64,000 nt of DNA, from NCBI GenBank assembly GCA_951799425.1, contig OX637401.1, forward strand, positions 31,917,780 through 31,981,779, given 5' to 3'. Shown here in pieces: positions 21,146 through 33,994 of this stretch. The first letter of the stretch is position 1, and each line of letters opens with the position of its first letter. The notes under the pieces were generated by a model. It did no database searches and was not told the origin of the DNA. It was given only the letters and a program-made list of their open reading frames with translations. The stretch comes from Ilex aquifolium. Lineage: Eukaryota > Streptophyta > Magnoliopsida > Aquifoliales > Aquifoliaceae. The position numbers were made by a program, and so were the translations under genes.

Positions 21146-23834
21146 TCGAAAGGTATAATATTATCGGGAGAGGAGTACAGAAGGATGATAAGGTTATGGG
21201 TTGGAGTTGATTGCTTTTAATAGGACTAGCATTTGAAATTTGAACTCCCTAACGGGCCTAACTAAACAAATGACAATTTGGACAATATTGATAATTATGA
21301 AATTTAACTGGTATATAGGTAATAGAAAACAAAATTTATTGCTCTTATTCTGTGATTTGTTAAGGCAGTCAAAGATAACATTCAAAAATGAATGATAAAA
21401 TTGCTAAAAGCACATGATTAATCTTCAAGTATATATGGAAGCTATTTTTTTAGTTGCTGTTTCTTCTCAAGTATGGAAGCTATTATTTTGACCAATGACT
21501 CAACTATTTATGAATGTCATTATGACGTAGTGTTAATCCCCTCTTTGGACAGCTTACTTATGAAAAGTGTTTGATTGACTTTGTAATTGAGAATGGTGGT
21601 AATCAAAGTAAAAGTTTTTGGTGGACTAGGGAGCAATTATGTTATGGTTTTTGTCATCGATATTGTTTTATATTATTTCCATGGTAAATCCTCCTCGATT
21701 GTATTATTGCCCAAGCGGCTGTATTATTCCCTCAGGAAGGAGACGTTGATTTCTCTAACATTAATAATCACTCTTCTTCTTCCTCCTCTCATCCACTTGT
21801 CCGAGTCCAATGCTCCTCTATGGCAAAAATAGAAAGGAGCCGATTTGATAGAAAGAAATAACATGTGAATATATAGGAAATTATGTCCTATTTGTTTCAT
21901 CTCCTTGATCTAATCCTTAAAATGTTGTTGCCTCCTCCCCCTTCCTAATGCTAATTCTCTTTCCCCACCACACACCCAAAAAAAACACTTGGAGCTCTAA
22001 AGCATATGACCATGACCTTGTCCCAAGAAGTTGATATGAACCAATTGCTAACCATAATTTAGTAGTTAAAGATCAACAACACAACCACCTTAGAGGATAT
22101 GTTTATATCGATGCAGCGAAATGTTCAATTCTATATGGCAAAATGAAGGTCTAGAATTAGATACATTCTTATATATTGTATTACCTCCTGGTTAGCTTAC
22201 TAATAATATGAATTCAACTAATTCTCAGCTTATTTTTTAATCTTTTTCTTCACAATAATTCAAGAAAGAATCTCCAAGTCTACTGGACCTAGTAAAAATC
22301 TTGAAAGCCATGTGCGAGCTGCTATAGTATATAATTCTCTTATTTTTCAGTTGGTTAATGAGAGAGTGCAAGGCTACAAGAAGGAGACCTTTTGTTTGTT
22401 TCCGTGCGTATGCATGCTACAAAGTCCGAGATGAACATTTACTTAGAAGAGCAAACTCTTCTTTTATAGTAGTGAAATAACTTATCTACCTAGGTTGCAA
22501 GTAACTGAACCATTTCCTTCTGAAAAAAATGTAAGTGAACCATTTTAGACCATTTCTCTCTTCTTTGCTATTTTCACAATCTTTTGTTCTTATAGATAAA
22601 AACGATACTGTTAAGCCTGGGAGAAAGAGTGAATCCCACAGAGACAAAAATTCAAAAAAACAAAACGTTTTACTTTTAGAGAAAAAAACATTTTTTTTTT
22701 GTTTTTAAAATTTTTAGTTTGGAAAAGATTAAAAAAAGCAAGGGAGTAACTGAAAAAATTATGCCAAACGGTGCTTGTACTATTGGTATAGTCAATATCG
22801 TACTATTTGATGCTAAAGAATTGCTCAGATTATTCATCAAGATCCCGTAAGAAATTAGTCACGCGGAATGGAGGAATCCTTTGGCAATGAAATTGGTTTA
22901 TACTACCAAAGAAAGTAGTGTAAGTACGTGATTAAGAATCGCAAGGGTCGAGGGACTCAAGACCCTATACAATCAACCCACTCTATATAGGATCAGTACC
23001 CAAGGAGGTTACTAATTTGCAAAGCATATTGATCAATTCTGTACAGTAAGTCACGGATTCACAAACCATTTTTTGATATCAAATGTTGACATGCTATAGG
23101 TCTTCTGCCATTCGACAGTGCTGCCTACTGAAGGAATTTACTTTTTTTTTTTGGATGTTTGTGAAGAAAAGTTTGAATAACACTCACGTGACACTTCCCT
23201 AAGTTTTCAAATAATAGCAAGCTATGTAGATGTGACATAGAAACTAGGCCTAGGGTGTTTGTCTTAATCCTACCAAAACAGCAAGTATATGTAGACATGT
23301 AACTATTTTGGGCCGGTGCAATGCACAATGCTCTTTTCTACTCTGATGATATTGTGTAGCTACAACCATGTTCACACCTAACCCCATTTTTTGTTTTACC
23401 CCCCCCCCCCCCCCCCCCCCACTTTGTTTTTTAACCTTTTTTTTTCTCTTTTCTTCCTTTTTCGTTGTTATTGCTAAATAAATATAAACACAATCATCAT
23501 GCAATGTATACAAGAGAATATTGAGGGGCTGAATTTGTTTATTTGTATTAGTGTCAAAGATGAGTAATCAAATCAAGACTTATGTTTCAATCATTTAGGG
23601 TTGGTTATATGAGTTTGTCTTCGCCGTTCATTTCGGTCATGCGTTATACGCTTATTTAAGTTAAATATTTTTTTATTATTTTGTTCAATGTTAATTTAAG
23701 TTTACCCCTACTCTTAGTAACATTAAGAGCCCGTTAAAGAGGAGTAAAAATCAAAATTCCCCAAGAATCAGTAAAAGATGAGAAGTTAAAAAATTTAGGA
23801 GACACGTATGAAAGCCAAAAGAGAAAACATGCAT
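21146..23834. repeat. Diverged copy C of the inhibitor-PME spacer
   Basis: Homologous to 715-3750 with rearrangements. 21190-21990 follows the promoter block. 22040-22140 matches about 2165-2240. 22665-22920 matches about 1830-2090. 23085-23290 matches the 19370-19490 segment of unit B. 23745-23830 matches 3660-3745. It contains a 22-base C run at 23399-23420. No gene is supported. Confidence 0.75.
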
Positions 23835-23991
23835 TATAAATACAGAATTCCATAGCCCTTACCACCACCCTTCTCCTTTGCCTTTGCTTCCAAAGTTGTT
23901 TGAGGCATTGCTAGCAATGAAAGTTTCCAAAGTACTATTAGTGCGAATTTGAAGCATACTTGTAGTAGTTGGTCTAGTCCAAATGATGGAG
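23835..23991 (+). promoter_or_regulatory. PME promoter and micro-exon, third copy
   Basis: TATAAATA at 23835 is followed by the same 5'-UTR-like motifs (TTTGCTTCCAAAG, TTTGAGGCATTGC) and ATGATGGAG joined to a GTAAATG donor at 23992. Here the micro-exon is 9 nt because ATG is duplicated. It heads a dead PME. Confidence 0.65.
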
Positions 23992-25947
23992 GTAAATGTT
24001 TTATTTCTTCTCCTTTTCATTAGAAAAATTGAATAGAAAAAAATGACTTAGTGTCCAGTGGAAGTTTGTCATCCCTTTAAAGGGAAAGCTAAGTTCTTTG
24101 GTTTGGTGATGGCTCAAGCACACCCGCAGTAGAAATATGGCGGTAGCTTCTATCAATTTACTTATCGGAAAAAAAATATTTCTGTTAATCGCAGAACTTC
24201 TCCCTTGAGGAAGAATTTTTGTTCAATTTTCTGCAATTTTATTCTAGTGAGCTTAAGAACTTTGAGTTTTGCTTGTTTTTTTGTTCCTGAGTTAATATGG
24301 ATATGCTTGATGGTATTTGCCACTAGTCATATTCCAAGTATCTTTTTCAGTTTACAATTAACGTTTTCCGAAATTGCTCTTGCTTGGTAATATAATCTCA
24401 TGGGTCCTCTACAATCTGAGATTGTGTTTTCCCAATGTTTTCTTCACCAATGGAAAAGTTATGAGTTCCACACCTTTTACCTTTCTTTCACATACTCTTT
24501 ATTAATACTTTTTGATTCAAGTATGGTTGGAGACTTTCTTTTTCATGTATGATCTTTCCATATCCTTTTACACTCTTTTAAAGTTCGTTTTTGTGTACTT
24601 CGATCTATTTTGAAAATACCCATTTTTGTCCTCGATATTGGTAAAATTAATTGGTTGCTATACTACTTTTATAATGCTTGGAGTTTTTACAGATTCTTCC
24701 AACAAGTTTTCCTCCCTATCAGTGCTCCACAGGGGTACGACCGCATTATTTCTCGTGTTCACCAGCCAGGGAATGTTTTTTATGGCAGCTCTGTTTGAAG
24801 ATTAAAGCATACTCCTATGACGAGCGCATTGTTATTGGACTAAAAAAAAACAAATCTTGTTTTTATTGGAGATGGTATGGATGTGACAAATATTACTTAC
24901 AAATAGGAGCCATGACACAGGTTGGGATACCTTTCAATCAGCCACAGTAGGTATGTTTCATTCATGATAGTAGAAAGAATACTCTTATTCGCAGCACACA
25001 TATATATGAATTGCATGTTGGTCAATAGGAAGAACAACTGCCTGTACATTCCCTATCAGTATGATATTTTATGGGAAAAAGAATACTTTAGCAGCTTGAA
25101 TCACATTGGCATTAAAGAACATAATAGATATGCCTCACTTAAATAACACTATAAGCAGAGTCATTTCACAGTAGAATGTATCACCATCACCAAACTTTCT
25201 TTATCTTGAATAGAATTTATTGACATATATAATCTCCAATAGAGGCAACTAGATATAGTTTTGATTATATATGTTCCATAGAGAGGTCCATAAGCTACTA
25301 TTTGTATTTTTTGTATCAGACATCAATGGAGATGGCTTTATAGCAAAGTACATCACCTTCATAAACTTTGCTGGACCAACAAATGGACAAGCTGTGGCAA
25401 TGAAGTGCAGTGCTAGATTTTCTGCCTTCTACAAATGTAGATTTGAAGGCTATCAAGACACACTTTATGTCTATAGTGGTATCCAATTCTATAAGGAATG
25501 CAGGGATGCCAAAGTGGTTTTCCAAAACTGTGGCATTTATGTTCATAATCCTGGCAAGGGGCAATCAAATGTGACAACTGCTCAAGGGATGAATAGATGT
25601 ACAGTTTTTACTGGAACATCCTTGCATAATTGCACAATCACAGCTTCGAAGGACTTCAACTCAAATTCAGGAACAAAAACCTACTTTGACCATGGAGGCC
25701 ATTTTCCACAATAGATCCCGGAGGATGGCTCAAATGGGACAATAATACTTCTACGCTCTCCACACTGTATTATGGGGAATATCATAACAATGACCCCAGA
25801 CCAAACACTATGAAAAGAGTAAATTGAACGGGATATAGAGTTATCATGAGCCCAGCAGAATCCGAAAAATTCACTGCAAAAAATTTCATCAATGGTTGGA
25901 CATGGCTATGTCCAATAGGCATTCCATATTTCCTAGATCTAATGTAG
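23983..25947 (+). pseudogene. PME pseudogene 3
   Basis: Recognisable parts are the micro-exon (23983-23991), an exon 2 remnant (24798-24950, KIKAYSYDERIVIGLKKN with frameshifts, ending at the conserved GCCACAGTAG/GTATG donor), and exon 3 (25320-25947, beginning after an AG at 25319). Exon 3 reads GDGFIAKYITF, GPTNGQAVAMKC and GYQDTLY. It lacks the segment containing the GTIDIIFG aspartate (about 30 nt lost between YKEC and DAKVVF) and the LGRPW arginine (LGRPWRPF has become FDHGGHFPQ-stop). A further block equal to VVIMQSFLGDI is deleted. Two catalytic residues are therefore gone as well as the frame. The 5' part of exon 2 is unrecognisable. Confidence 0.92.
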
Positions 25948-26178
25948 AAGGGAAAATAGCACCCACTATTGTTATATGTAATCATTCTTCTTGACGTACA
26001 TTTTCTGTATTCAGTATGCAACCATGGTAATACCAAATTAAGTTCTGTTACAAATGATTTCATTCTTTCTTAAATATTCATTTCCAAACAAATGAGAGTT
26101 GAATGAATCTGGACCTGCTAAACCCTTGTAATAATATATGTACTGAAAGCAAAATAAGACTTTGACAAGGGACAAGGT

Positions 26179-26252
26179 GTTTTGATTAGTTAATGGCGAT
26201 TTACGAGGTTCAGGTGGTACTTTAAACACATTTTCACAATACAACACATCCA
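26179..26252 (-). pseudogene. Inhibitor C-terminal scrap, copy-1 type
   Basis: Minus-strand translation reads MDVLYCENVFKVPPEPRK then SPLTNQN, matching CESVFKGPPEPRKSPLTNQN of copy 1. Only about 25 codons remain. Confidence 0.8.
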
Positions 26253-26289
26253 TACCACCATGAACAGCTTCTTAAGTTGGTACTTTATT

Positions 26290-26596
26290 GCAGCTCTTGG
26301 CTTAAGTTGGTAATGGTATACCCCAGCTGATAACAGAAGTGCAGTCGTGCTAACGAATAAAATATGATATGCTCGTCAACCTATTGAAAATGGACTTTGA
26401 AACACATAATAATACTGCCTTTAGTCAAATGTAGTTTTGACTCGCCTGCTTGCTTTCTTATGATTTCAATGACCAATGACCATTATAATTTCAGTAGGTA
26501 GACAATGTCTCCTGCTAGATCCGAGAGCTCGTGTAGAGCATTGTTTTGATCAGTTAATGGTGATTTGAGAGGTTGCGGTGGTCCTTTAAACACCGG
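26290..26596 (-). pseudogene. Inhibitor C-terminal scrap, copy-2 type, with its 3' flank
   Basis: 26471-26596 matches the end of copy 2 (DQNNALHELSDLAGDIVYLL), and 26290-26430 matches the 3' flank at about 7730-7870 (TAACAGAAGTGCA, AATGGACTTTGAAACACAT). The homologous block ends at AAACACCGG near the fourth-cysteine codon. This marks the right edge of the array. Confidence 0.8.
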
Positions 26597-28632
26597 TTCT
26601 CACCCCCAAAATTAGTACCGTCAGTACAACAACCTCGAAATCAGTCACATTTGATTTTATTAGGCTAGAGAAGACGATGGAAAGAGTAATCTAATCAACG
26701 AAAATCATATCCACCAGCATGTTTGTAATGCGTTCGACATTCCTCCAATCCCAAGTAGCAAATTGTTAAATCTTGCTCGAATTAAGTTTAGGGTAATTAT
26801 GAAATACAAAAATATATAAAACTGAAATGTATACCTAGTCACCAAATATTTAAGAGAATGAGAACTTAATGAGTGAAAAGTCTGAACTGCGAAGTTTAAC
26901 ACATATGATATTGAAATTCGGAGGCCAGCTCTTGCTGACATCGCTAAGGGCCGGTTTGTAACATTGTTTCTGGACCTCGGGCTTGTGATTGTCAGTTCCA
27001 TCACGCAGCCCACTGGCTGTCCCAAACCTCGCCCTCATATAAGCCCAGGCTCTCTCTCTCTCTCTCTCTTCCAAGTGTGTGATAGTTTTTATGGGACAGA
27101 GAGAGAGGATTGTACAGCATAAAACCAGACTAAAATTCCAACAAGGTACGAAAGCTTATTGTGGCATGTTATGTTATGGTTTTTCATCTTTTTGTGTGGC
27201 ATCAATTTTCAGTAGTCTGATTATTTGTGCCATTGAACTTTTATTCAATTCTTTCTCACACATCAAGTTGAACGAGAGAACATCTTGTTCTTTAATACAA
27301 TTAGGCTTAATTACCACATATATATTTGATGCATGCAGGTTATTGCCTTCAAGCCATCAATATAGATGGTTCCATATTGTCAAAAACTTTGCAAAACCAT
27401 GGGCACAGTGAAGTCCTTGCACGTGGAAGTGTCACTGGTGGCCTTCAGTTTGGCATTGGAGGCTCCTCCATCTTAATGGTGCCTTGTTCATGTTAATTGG
27501 GTGCTATCATCTCTGAGCTTTCTCTGCTATCTCTTCTTCATCACACCTTCTATTTTTATGGGTTTTTTTTTTACTTGTTGCCTTTTATTTATCTTTTACG
27601 TTGAGTTTTCTTGACCTTGTAAGACCTTTCTTTTTACCTTCTAATACCCCGTTTCGTTTCTTTTTTCTTTTTTTGCTATTATTTTACAAATGTTATATCT
27701 ATTATCCTAAATGTAGGGATCTCTCACCATCTTTCTTCGATCGTGCTTAACTTATATTCTCCTTCCTTGTATATCCCTCGTGAGCAATCCAAATTAGACT
27801 TAAACACCATCTCCACATAGAAATTGTTTCCAAGTTCATCCAAGCATTGGAGATCTCAATCCAATTTGGAATTGACTTTTTCTTCATGTAAACTTTTCAT
27901 AAGAAGAAACTAAAAGTGTCCTTTGATGTAGAGTTGTAAAGAGTACCCAAGCTCCTCACTATTTATCTCTTTGTGTTCATTTATTATAGCAATTGGGTAA
28001 CTTTCGAATGATGCTTTAATCAAGTCGGTTACTTTTACTGAAATAAGAAAAATGTTATTTGAACTTAAAATGTGTACTTAATAATCATAATCATTGAATA
28101 GGTAGTAAATTTCAATAAATGTTGAAACCCACAGTGAAATCAATGATTATGATTATCAAATACAATTTTTAAATTCATGTAACATTGCTCCTGAAATAAT
28201 TCATTTCAAGACCCCTAAAACAGCAGGGCATCTAATGACTCTTTGTCCAAAACCTTTCAATAATGATATGATGAACAAGTTCTATTATGATTACACATTA
28301 ATGGCATAATCTTCACTGAACTACCTCTCAAGGAGAAAACAATTCATACTTGATAGGCATCACCGGACAATGGAATTCAATCCTAAACACAAAATATTGT
28401 ACATTCACATACTAAATGTTATATATTGTCAAAAGAAATATACATAAAATATTGTATATTTTCATGTGTCTGACAATATAAGTTATATACGAGACTCATG
28501 ACTCTACCCTATCAAATGCATCATCCCAAATTCCAACCCAGGATGGAATTGGATCGCCCAATCTATTTTTGTGGTACCTATCATGTCTTCTTTTATCCAA
28601 AACTAAATAAGGTCATTTGCGATCAAAACTAG
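26597..28632. other. Intergenic, no supported gene
   Basis: AT-rich 2 kb with a CT microsatellite at about 27051-27070. A stretch from 27080 to 27480 has GT and AG sites that could form a spliced non-coding RNA (GTACGAAAG at about 27146; ATGCATGCAG before 27340), but no protein family is recognisable. Confidence 0.5.
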
Positions 28633-28992
28633 TGTTGTATTTTTAACATTGCATAACGGTTAAATATGAATTTAATGTATGTATATGAATTCTTGGATGT
28701 CCTTTCTTTGCAAACCAGATTTCAAAAATATGTTCTACTGATGAATTTATATTAATATGAGTTCATATCAATTGGTATCAAAGCTTACTCCCACCAGGCC
28801 GAGTTTGAGATTGGACAAAGTATGAGGGGCGGCGCTCTATAGCCGAGTGTTGATGAAGGCAGGTATAATGAGTGTCAGCTATGGAAGCAAAATGGAATGT
28901 TACAATCACGTATCAGTTAAGTATGAACTTAAAAGTGGAACTTTTAAATATTCTTCACTTGCAAACTGATTTTTAGGTACAAATTCTACTCA
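28633..28992 (+). mobile_element. TRIM-like miniature LTR element, left part
   Basis: LTR1 28633-28770 (TGTTG...ATATCA). Two bases later comes TGGTATCAAAGC (28773-28784), the initiator-Met tRNA primer-binding-site motif of copia/TRIM elements. A short internal region ends with a purine-rich tract (GGAAGCAAAATGGAA). LTR2 starts at 28898 (TGTTAC) and is similar to LTR1 (TTAAGTATGAACTT; TTGCAAACTGATTTT; TTCTACT). LTR2 is cut at 28992 by a Helitron and resumes at 31507-31534 (GTATATATATTATGTATGTG). No terminal target duplication is clear. No coding capacity. Confidence 0.5.
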
Positions 28993-31506
28993 TCTATATA
29001 ATAAAGTAGCTAGATTTCTTTATCTTTAGCTTTTCGCGGCTCAGATCATTTTTAAGTTTTTGATCCAACGATTCTAATTAATCTACATTCCTACATGACT
29101 CTACTACATTCCTTTTATCTCTCCTCATCCCCATTCAAACCATTGGAGAGATATCTACATCCTTACAGGACTCTACTACATTCTTTTTTATCTTTCCTCA
29201 TTTCCATTCAAACCATGGGAGAGATTGACTTGGACGGTTATATACATACACACACATATATATATATATAATAAAAATAAAATATATCTAAAATCTATTA
29301 AAACTCTAATAATAAGGATTATCTCTAAAAAAAATATAAGTTCATTAACATATGCCGTCATATTTATATATTTATATTGATATCTATATCTATATATATA
29401 ATTCAATTTATATAATAAACAGTTCAAACACGTAATTTAAAATTAACAAAATAATAGTACAATAACAAGGATTATCGCTAACAAAATATAGGTTTATTAA
29501 CATATGTTTCATAAACGGGTCATATTCGGGTGAGACCTGTCAACCCGTTTAAATAAATTTAATATAATAATAAATTATATATATATAAAATAATGAATGA
29601 GTAAAGAAAAAAAAAATAAAGAAAACATTTCAAAAAAAAAAAAAATAAGCATATCAATAGTAGGAAAGTGAAGTTTTGAGCCTTGAGGCATTGAATTGCC
29701 TTTTGGCCATTTTCTTTGAATCCCACATCGACAAGGAGTGGAGAGGGGAAACTTCAGTTGCCTATAAAAAGGGTAGTGAACTTCTCATTTTAACTAACCT
29801 TTGTGGTGTGATTTTCATGTAAGCTGTTGGCTGGAATTCTTTCAATTGAGGAAAGTACAGTTGGAAGCAAAGAAATGGAGTGTAAAAATTTATTAAAATA
29901 ATATTTTTATTATTTATTTTTTTGTAAATGGGTTAAACGAGTCATGTCGTGTTACCTGTTTATTAAATGGTTCGTGTTCGTGTTAAAATTTTTTAAAATT
30001 TTTTACCAGTTTACTCGATTATCAGTTTGAAGTGATTATGATTAGAATTCGAATTTAGCTGAATTTGATTGTCAAGTATAAAATATATATTTTTGTTTAA
30101 ACTTAACTTTGCTTGAATTTTACGAATATTCAAAGTTGAAGTCAAAATTGAAATTGATTGTAAAAATAATAAAGAATAATTAAATTATATAGTAAGTGAG
30201 AATACGTTATGCTATGAAAAAATCTGTATTTAAATTATATGGGTTAAAATACAAATTTTTAAGTTTATATACAACAAAAAAATTTAGAATTTAAGGTCAA
30301 TTTCATGTTGGTTTAATCAACAACAAATAATATTAAACACGAAATGAACCTTAAATTGTAAATTAATATATATTTTTATCAGAATTTGACATTTAATTTT
30401 GTCCAATTTATATTCAACTTTGTCAAATTAATATCAAATTAATTTTTATTGTTATCAAATTAATATTAAAATTCATTTAATCATTTTTTTGGGGGTACTA
30501 AATTATATCAATTTTTTGGGTACTAAATCAAATCTTATTTTATTTTATTAAATTTTTAATTTTTTTGGGTACTCAAGTTGGAGAAAGGCAATTATAAAAA
30601 TAATAATTTTTTTGGGATAAAATCATCACTTTACGTTAGCAATATTGAAGGAAGGGAGACAAAGGGGTCTCTGTGTAATAAATTTTAAATTTTGGGGATT
30701 TCCGTGTTATTTATAAAATATCAGAGGGTGTCTTCATAATATTGTCAAAACTCAGGGGAAGTCCGTATTTTTTTCCCTATTTTTTAATTAGATATTAATT
30801 TATTATTATTTTATCATAAAAACTTGAATTATTATATTTCTAATAAAAGCAGTTATTAATTGGGAAGGTTTGTTGGTAGTCAAAAAAAAATGTGTGAGAG
30901 TATGTTTCTGTGTATATTTATATGTGAAGGATTGAAAATTTGGTAATTAAATTTATAATTTTGTTGTGCCATTTGGGGTTGAATGGTGATAGTGGTGATA
31001 AATTCATGAGTTTTATAAATGAGTAAGATTTGGTTGATTTTATTTATCGCTTAACGATTGTGAATTTAATTGTGTTATGTTAGTAAATTTTTTTTTTTTT
31101 TTGCTTGAGATATATATTACATGGAGATAGAGTAGATTGAAAATATGGTGATTAAGTTTATAATTATATTCTATTATTGGATTGAGTGGTGGTAAATGTG
31201 ATAAATTCTTGAGTCTTATAAATGAGAAAATTTTTATTTATTACTTAAAGATTATAAATTTCAATGAATTATGTTATATTTGTTTTTTTTTTCGGAGGCA
31301 TTTGTATATATGGTGTTGTTTTGAAGAGTTTTATATATTTTTACGACAGTTCTATTAATATGAAGGATATGATCGGCGATATATTTCGAGTCATTTTAAA
31401 AGAAGAATTGGTATGAATATTTTTGGCCAATTCTTTTTGAATTTGGACAATTGTGTAAGAATTTTTTGTTTGTTATATAGTGCCTTCAGACACGGGTAAT
31501 GACTAG
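28993..31506 (+). mobile_element. Helitron, plus orientation, inserted in a TRIM LTR
   Basis: 5' end TCTATATAATAAAGTAG at 28993, preceded by A. 3' end: imperfect stem GTGCCTTCAGACAC, then GGGTAATGA and CTAG (31503-31506), followed by T. Insertion between A and T, the 5' TC and the hairpin before CTAG are Helitron hallmarks. LTR1 of the surrounding TRIM shows the uninterrupted site (CTACTGATGAATTTATA). The interior is AT-rich without a Rep/helicase frame. About 75 bp is directly repeated near 29083 and 29150 (GGACTCTACTACATTC). Confidence 0.7.
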
Positions 31507-31534
31507 TGTATATATATTATGTATGTGCATATGC

Positions 31535-33215
31535 TCTAAGGGTCCGACCACGTTGGGCCTACATTTTGTTTTACTTCACACAAAAATATAAGCAAAAAGA
31601 TTAGTTACTAGAATACTAGTCATGCATGAACAACATGCTGCAAAGACTGACTGGACTTTTTTGACAACCTGAGTTCATGAAGCCCCATTATGAACAAGAA
31701 GCCCATACAAGACAAGCCCATTTCCAGTTAGGAAAGGAGAGAATGAAGAAAGAAAAGTGTTTTCATACATACGCTACCTTACCATGCAAGCTTTTCTAAA
31801 CGGACCTTCGGACTTCTCGCAAAGTCAATCATCTCATTCAAGTAATTACAACAATTACTACCCTCATAATTTTAGGACATATATGCAGTATCTTTTTTAA
31901 CCCTGCAACAGAACTAATATGAAAGATGTGATCAACTGGTTTTCTTTTCACCAGCATAGCATTCAAGTCCTAGCAGTCAATGGGCCGGCGTATTGCACAT
32001 GTGGTATTAATGTTGGGCTTAAAACTATATCAGGGTTACCGTTTTGGTGGGCGAGTCTAGAACTGCCCCAAACTTCATCCATGGCATACTGCTATTTGGA
32101 CTGACAGACAGCTGTTTGGCCACATTTCTGCTTATTTTTCTCTACCCGGAATTGTTATCATATGTTGCGGGCCGGAAGTCTATATTTAGTAGGGGTCTCA
32201 AAATATGACATCATACATGTTAACTCCCACGCAAAATAAAATTTTTTAATCTTTTTTAAACTACTCGTTTTATAAATAAATGAATGAATCTAATATGACA
32301 CGATTAATAATAAATAAATTGGGTATGAGAGAAATCAATTAAAAAAAAATATACAATTCAACTCATTTATATATCAATTATATATGATTCTTACACGACT
32401 ATAAATCCGATATAACAGGATTCATTAGAAACAAGTTAACAAATGAATCGAGTATGGATAGAAATTTTTTTTTAAAGAAATCCGCTAAAATCCGACACAA
32501 AATCCAACTCACCCCACTCCATTCACAGGCATAAATTATTTGGGCAGCCTCCACATGGGCAAATATTGACTCCTGACAGGGACCTTCAAATATATTACCA
32601 CCACCATGTATTAATTCTTGTAATAGCATTCTAATTATAAATTTATGTATATATATTCCATGACTGTTAATCCAAGCAACCATTGAATAGAATAACATTC
32701 TTTCAAAATGAATTCAATACTATAAAATCAACATCTTATTGCTATCCGAAATGATTTCATCCTCTAGAAATATTGTTATTGAGAAATCATTGCCTTTATT
32801 TGTACATATTTTTTAGTGTCTAAATCATATTGTCAACATCTATGAGTATTCTTTTCTACTTAACCAACTGCTACACACCCCACATTTTACGCATAGGGAT
32901 GTTTTAGGTTATTAATTTTGTTTAGACTATTTCAACATCTATAAAACTTGTTGATTAAGTAACAATGGCTCAAAGATGATACCTAAATTGTCCCGGTCTC
33001 AATAGTAATTAAGGGCTATTGTCATGATCTCAATGATAAATCAAAAATACTATACTAACAAACAAAATGAACTAAAAATAGAGTCTAAATAATATGGTAG
33101 CGGACACGATAAACAAAATTTGAAATTTAAATGAATAAAAGTGAGACCAGAAATTTTATTATTGCTGGGCCACATCATTTAGTCCATATATTTTGCCTTT
33201 TCTTTTTGTCAGTGT
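31535..33215. other. Intergenic, no gene seen
   Basis: No family-level coding similarity on either strand. The short open frames at 31919-32104 and 32399-32698 are unsupported. Confidence 0.5.
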
Positions 33216-33659
33216 TGTTAGAATTTTTTTTACATTGGTTTTCTATTAATTGATAGTTAATTTTGAATTTGTGAAAAACGGCCTGAATTTATGGTCCAAT
33301 GAGATGAACTCAATATTGTTAAGTGATCTATTTTGATAAACTTATATATATCTCTTTAATTGATGTGGTTGAGGCGGTTAAGTGTAGATCTTAATCTAAT
33401 TGTGGCTCGTAATTGGAGAGCTCATTAGATTCTATATAAATAACAGATTAGGTTCCCTCTTCATTTCATAACCTAATTGGCTTGTCCCATTGAGAGCCGC
33501 CTATTACTTTGAAAAAGGAGAATAAGACATTACCCTTCTATAAAAGAAACTCAGAGATCGCGTATCATAATTCATATAAGTATGTTCTAAACCTTGTAAT
33601 TTAAGTATTTTAGATTTTTTATATGAATCATTAAAATTCTTATATGTGGCATCAAAGCG
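33216..33659 (+). mobile_element. Possible 5' LTR and primer-binding site of a copia element
   Basis: Starts TGTTAGAATTTT and has a TATATAAATA box at 33433-33442. It is followed at 33647-33659 by TGGCATCAAAGCG, resembling the initiator-Met tRNA primer site. The LTR end and start are not confirmed, because I found no second LTR to compare. Gag-like sequence lies downstream at 36947. Confidence 0.4.
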
Positions 33660-33994
33660 ATCGTATATGAATTTAGAACTCAATAAAATTTATTTTATAA
33701 TTTTATTCATATAATATAAAAATTTTAAAACCAATTTTTTGTGATGTCCATTGTCGTGGCCGTGGATGGCCATTGTCAAAATATAGTGGCCGTGGATGGC
33801 CATTGTCGAAACAAAGTCATGGACGTCACTTTTACAGAAGAAAAAAAAAAGGGTGAAAGCTTGGATGACCACAGTTTTTTTTAATTAAACTTGGGATGTT
33901 CTTGTCAAGTCAAGAATGGATGGCGGCAAGAATGGATGGCGGCTGTTCTCGTCAAAGTCAAATATATATTATGATGTTTATGTTATATTTTTTA

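Noticed and set aside
27079..27411. 110-residue plus-strand frame after a CT repeat
   Set aside because: No recognisable family or signal, and internal splice-like sites suggest non-coding sequence.
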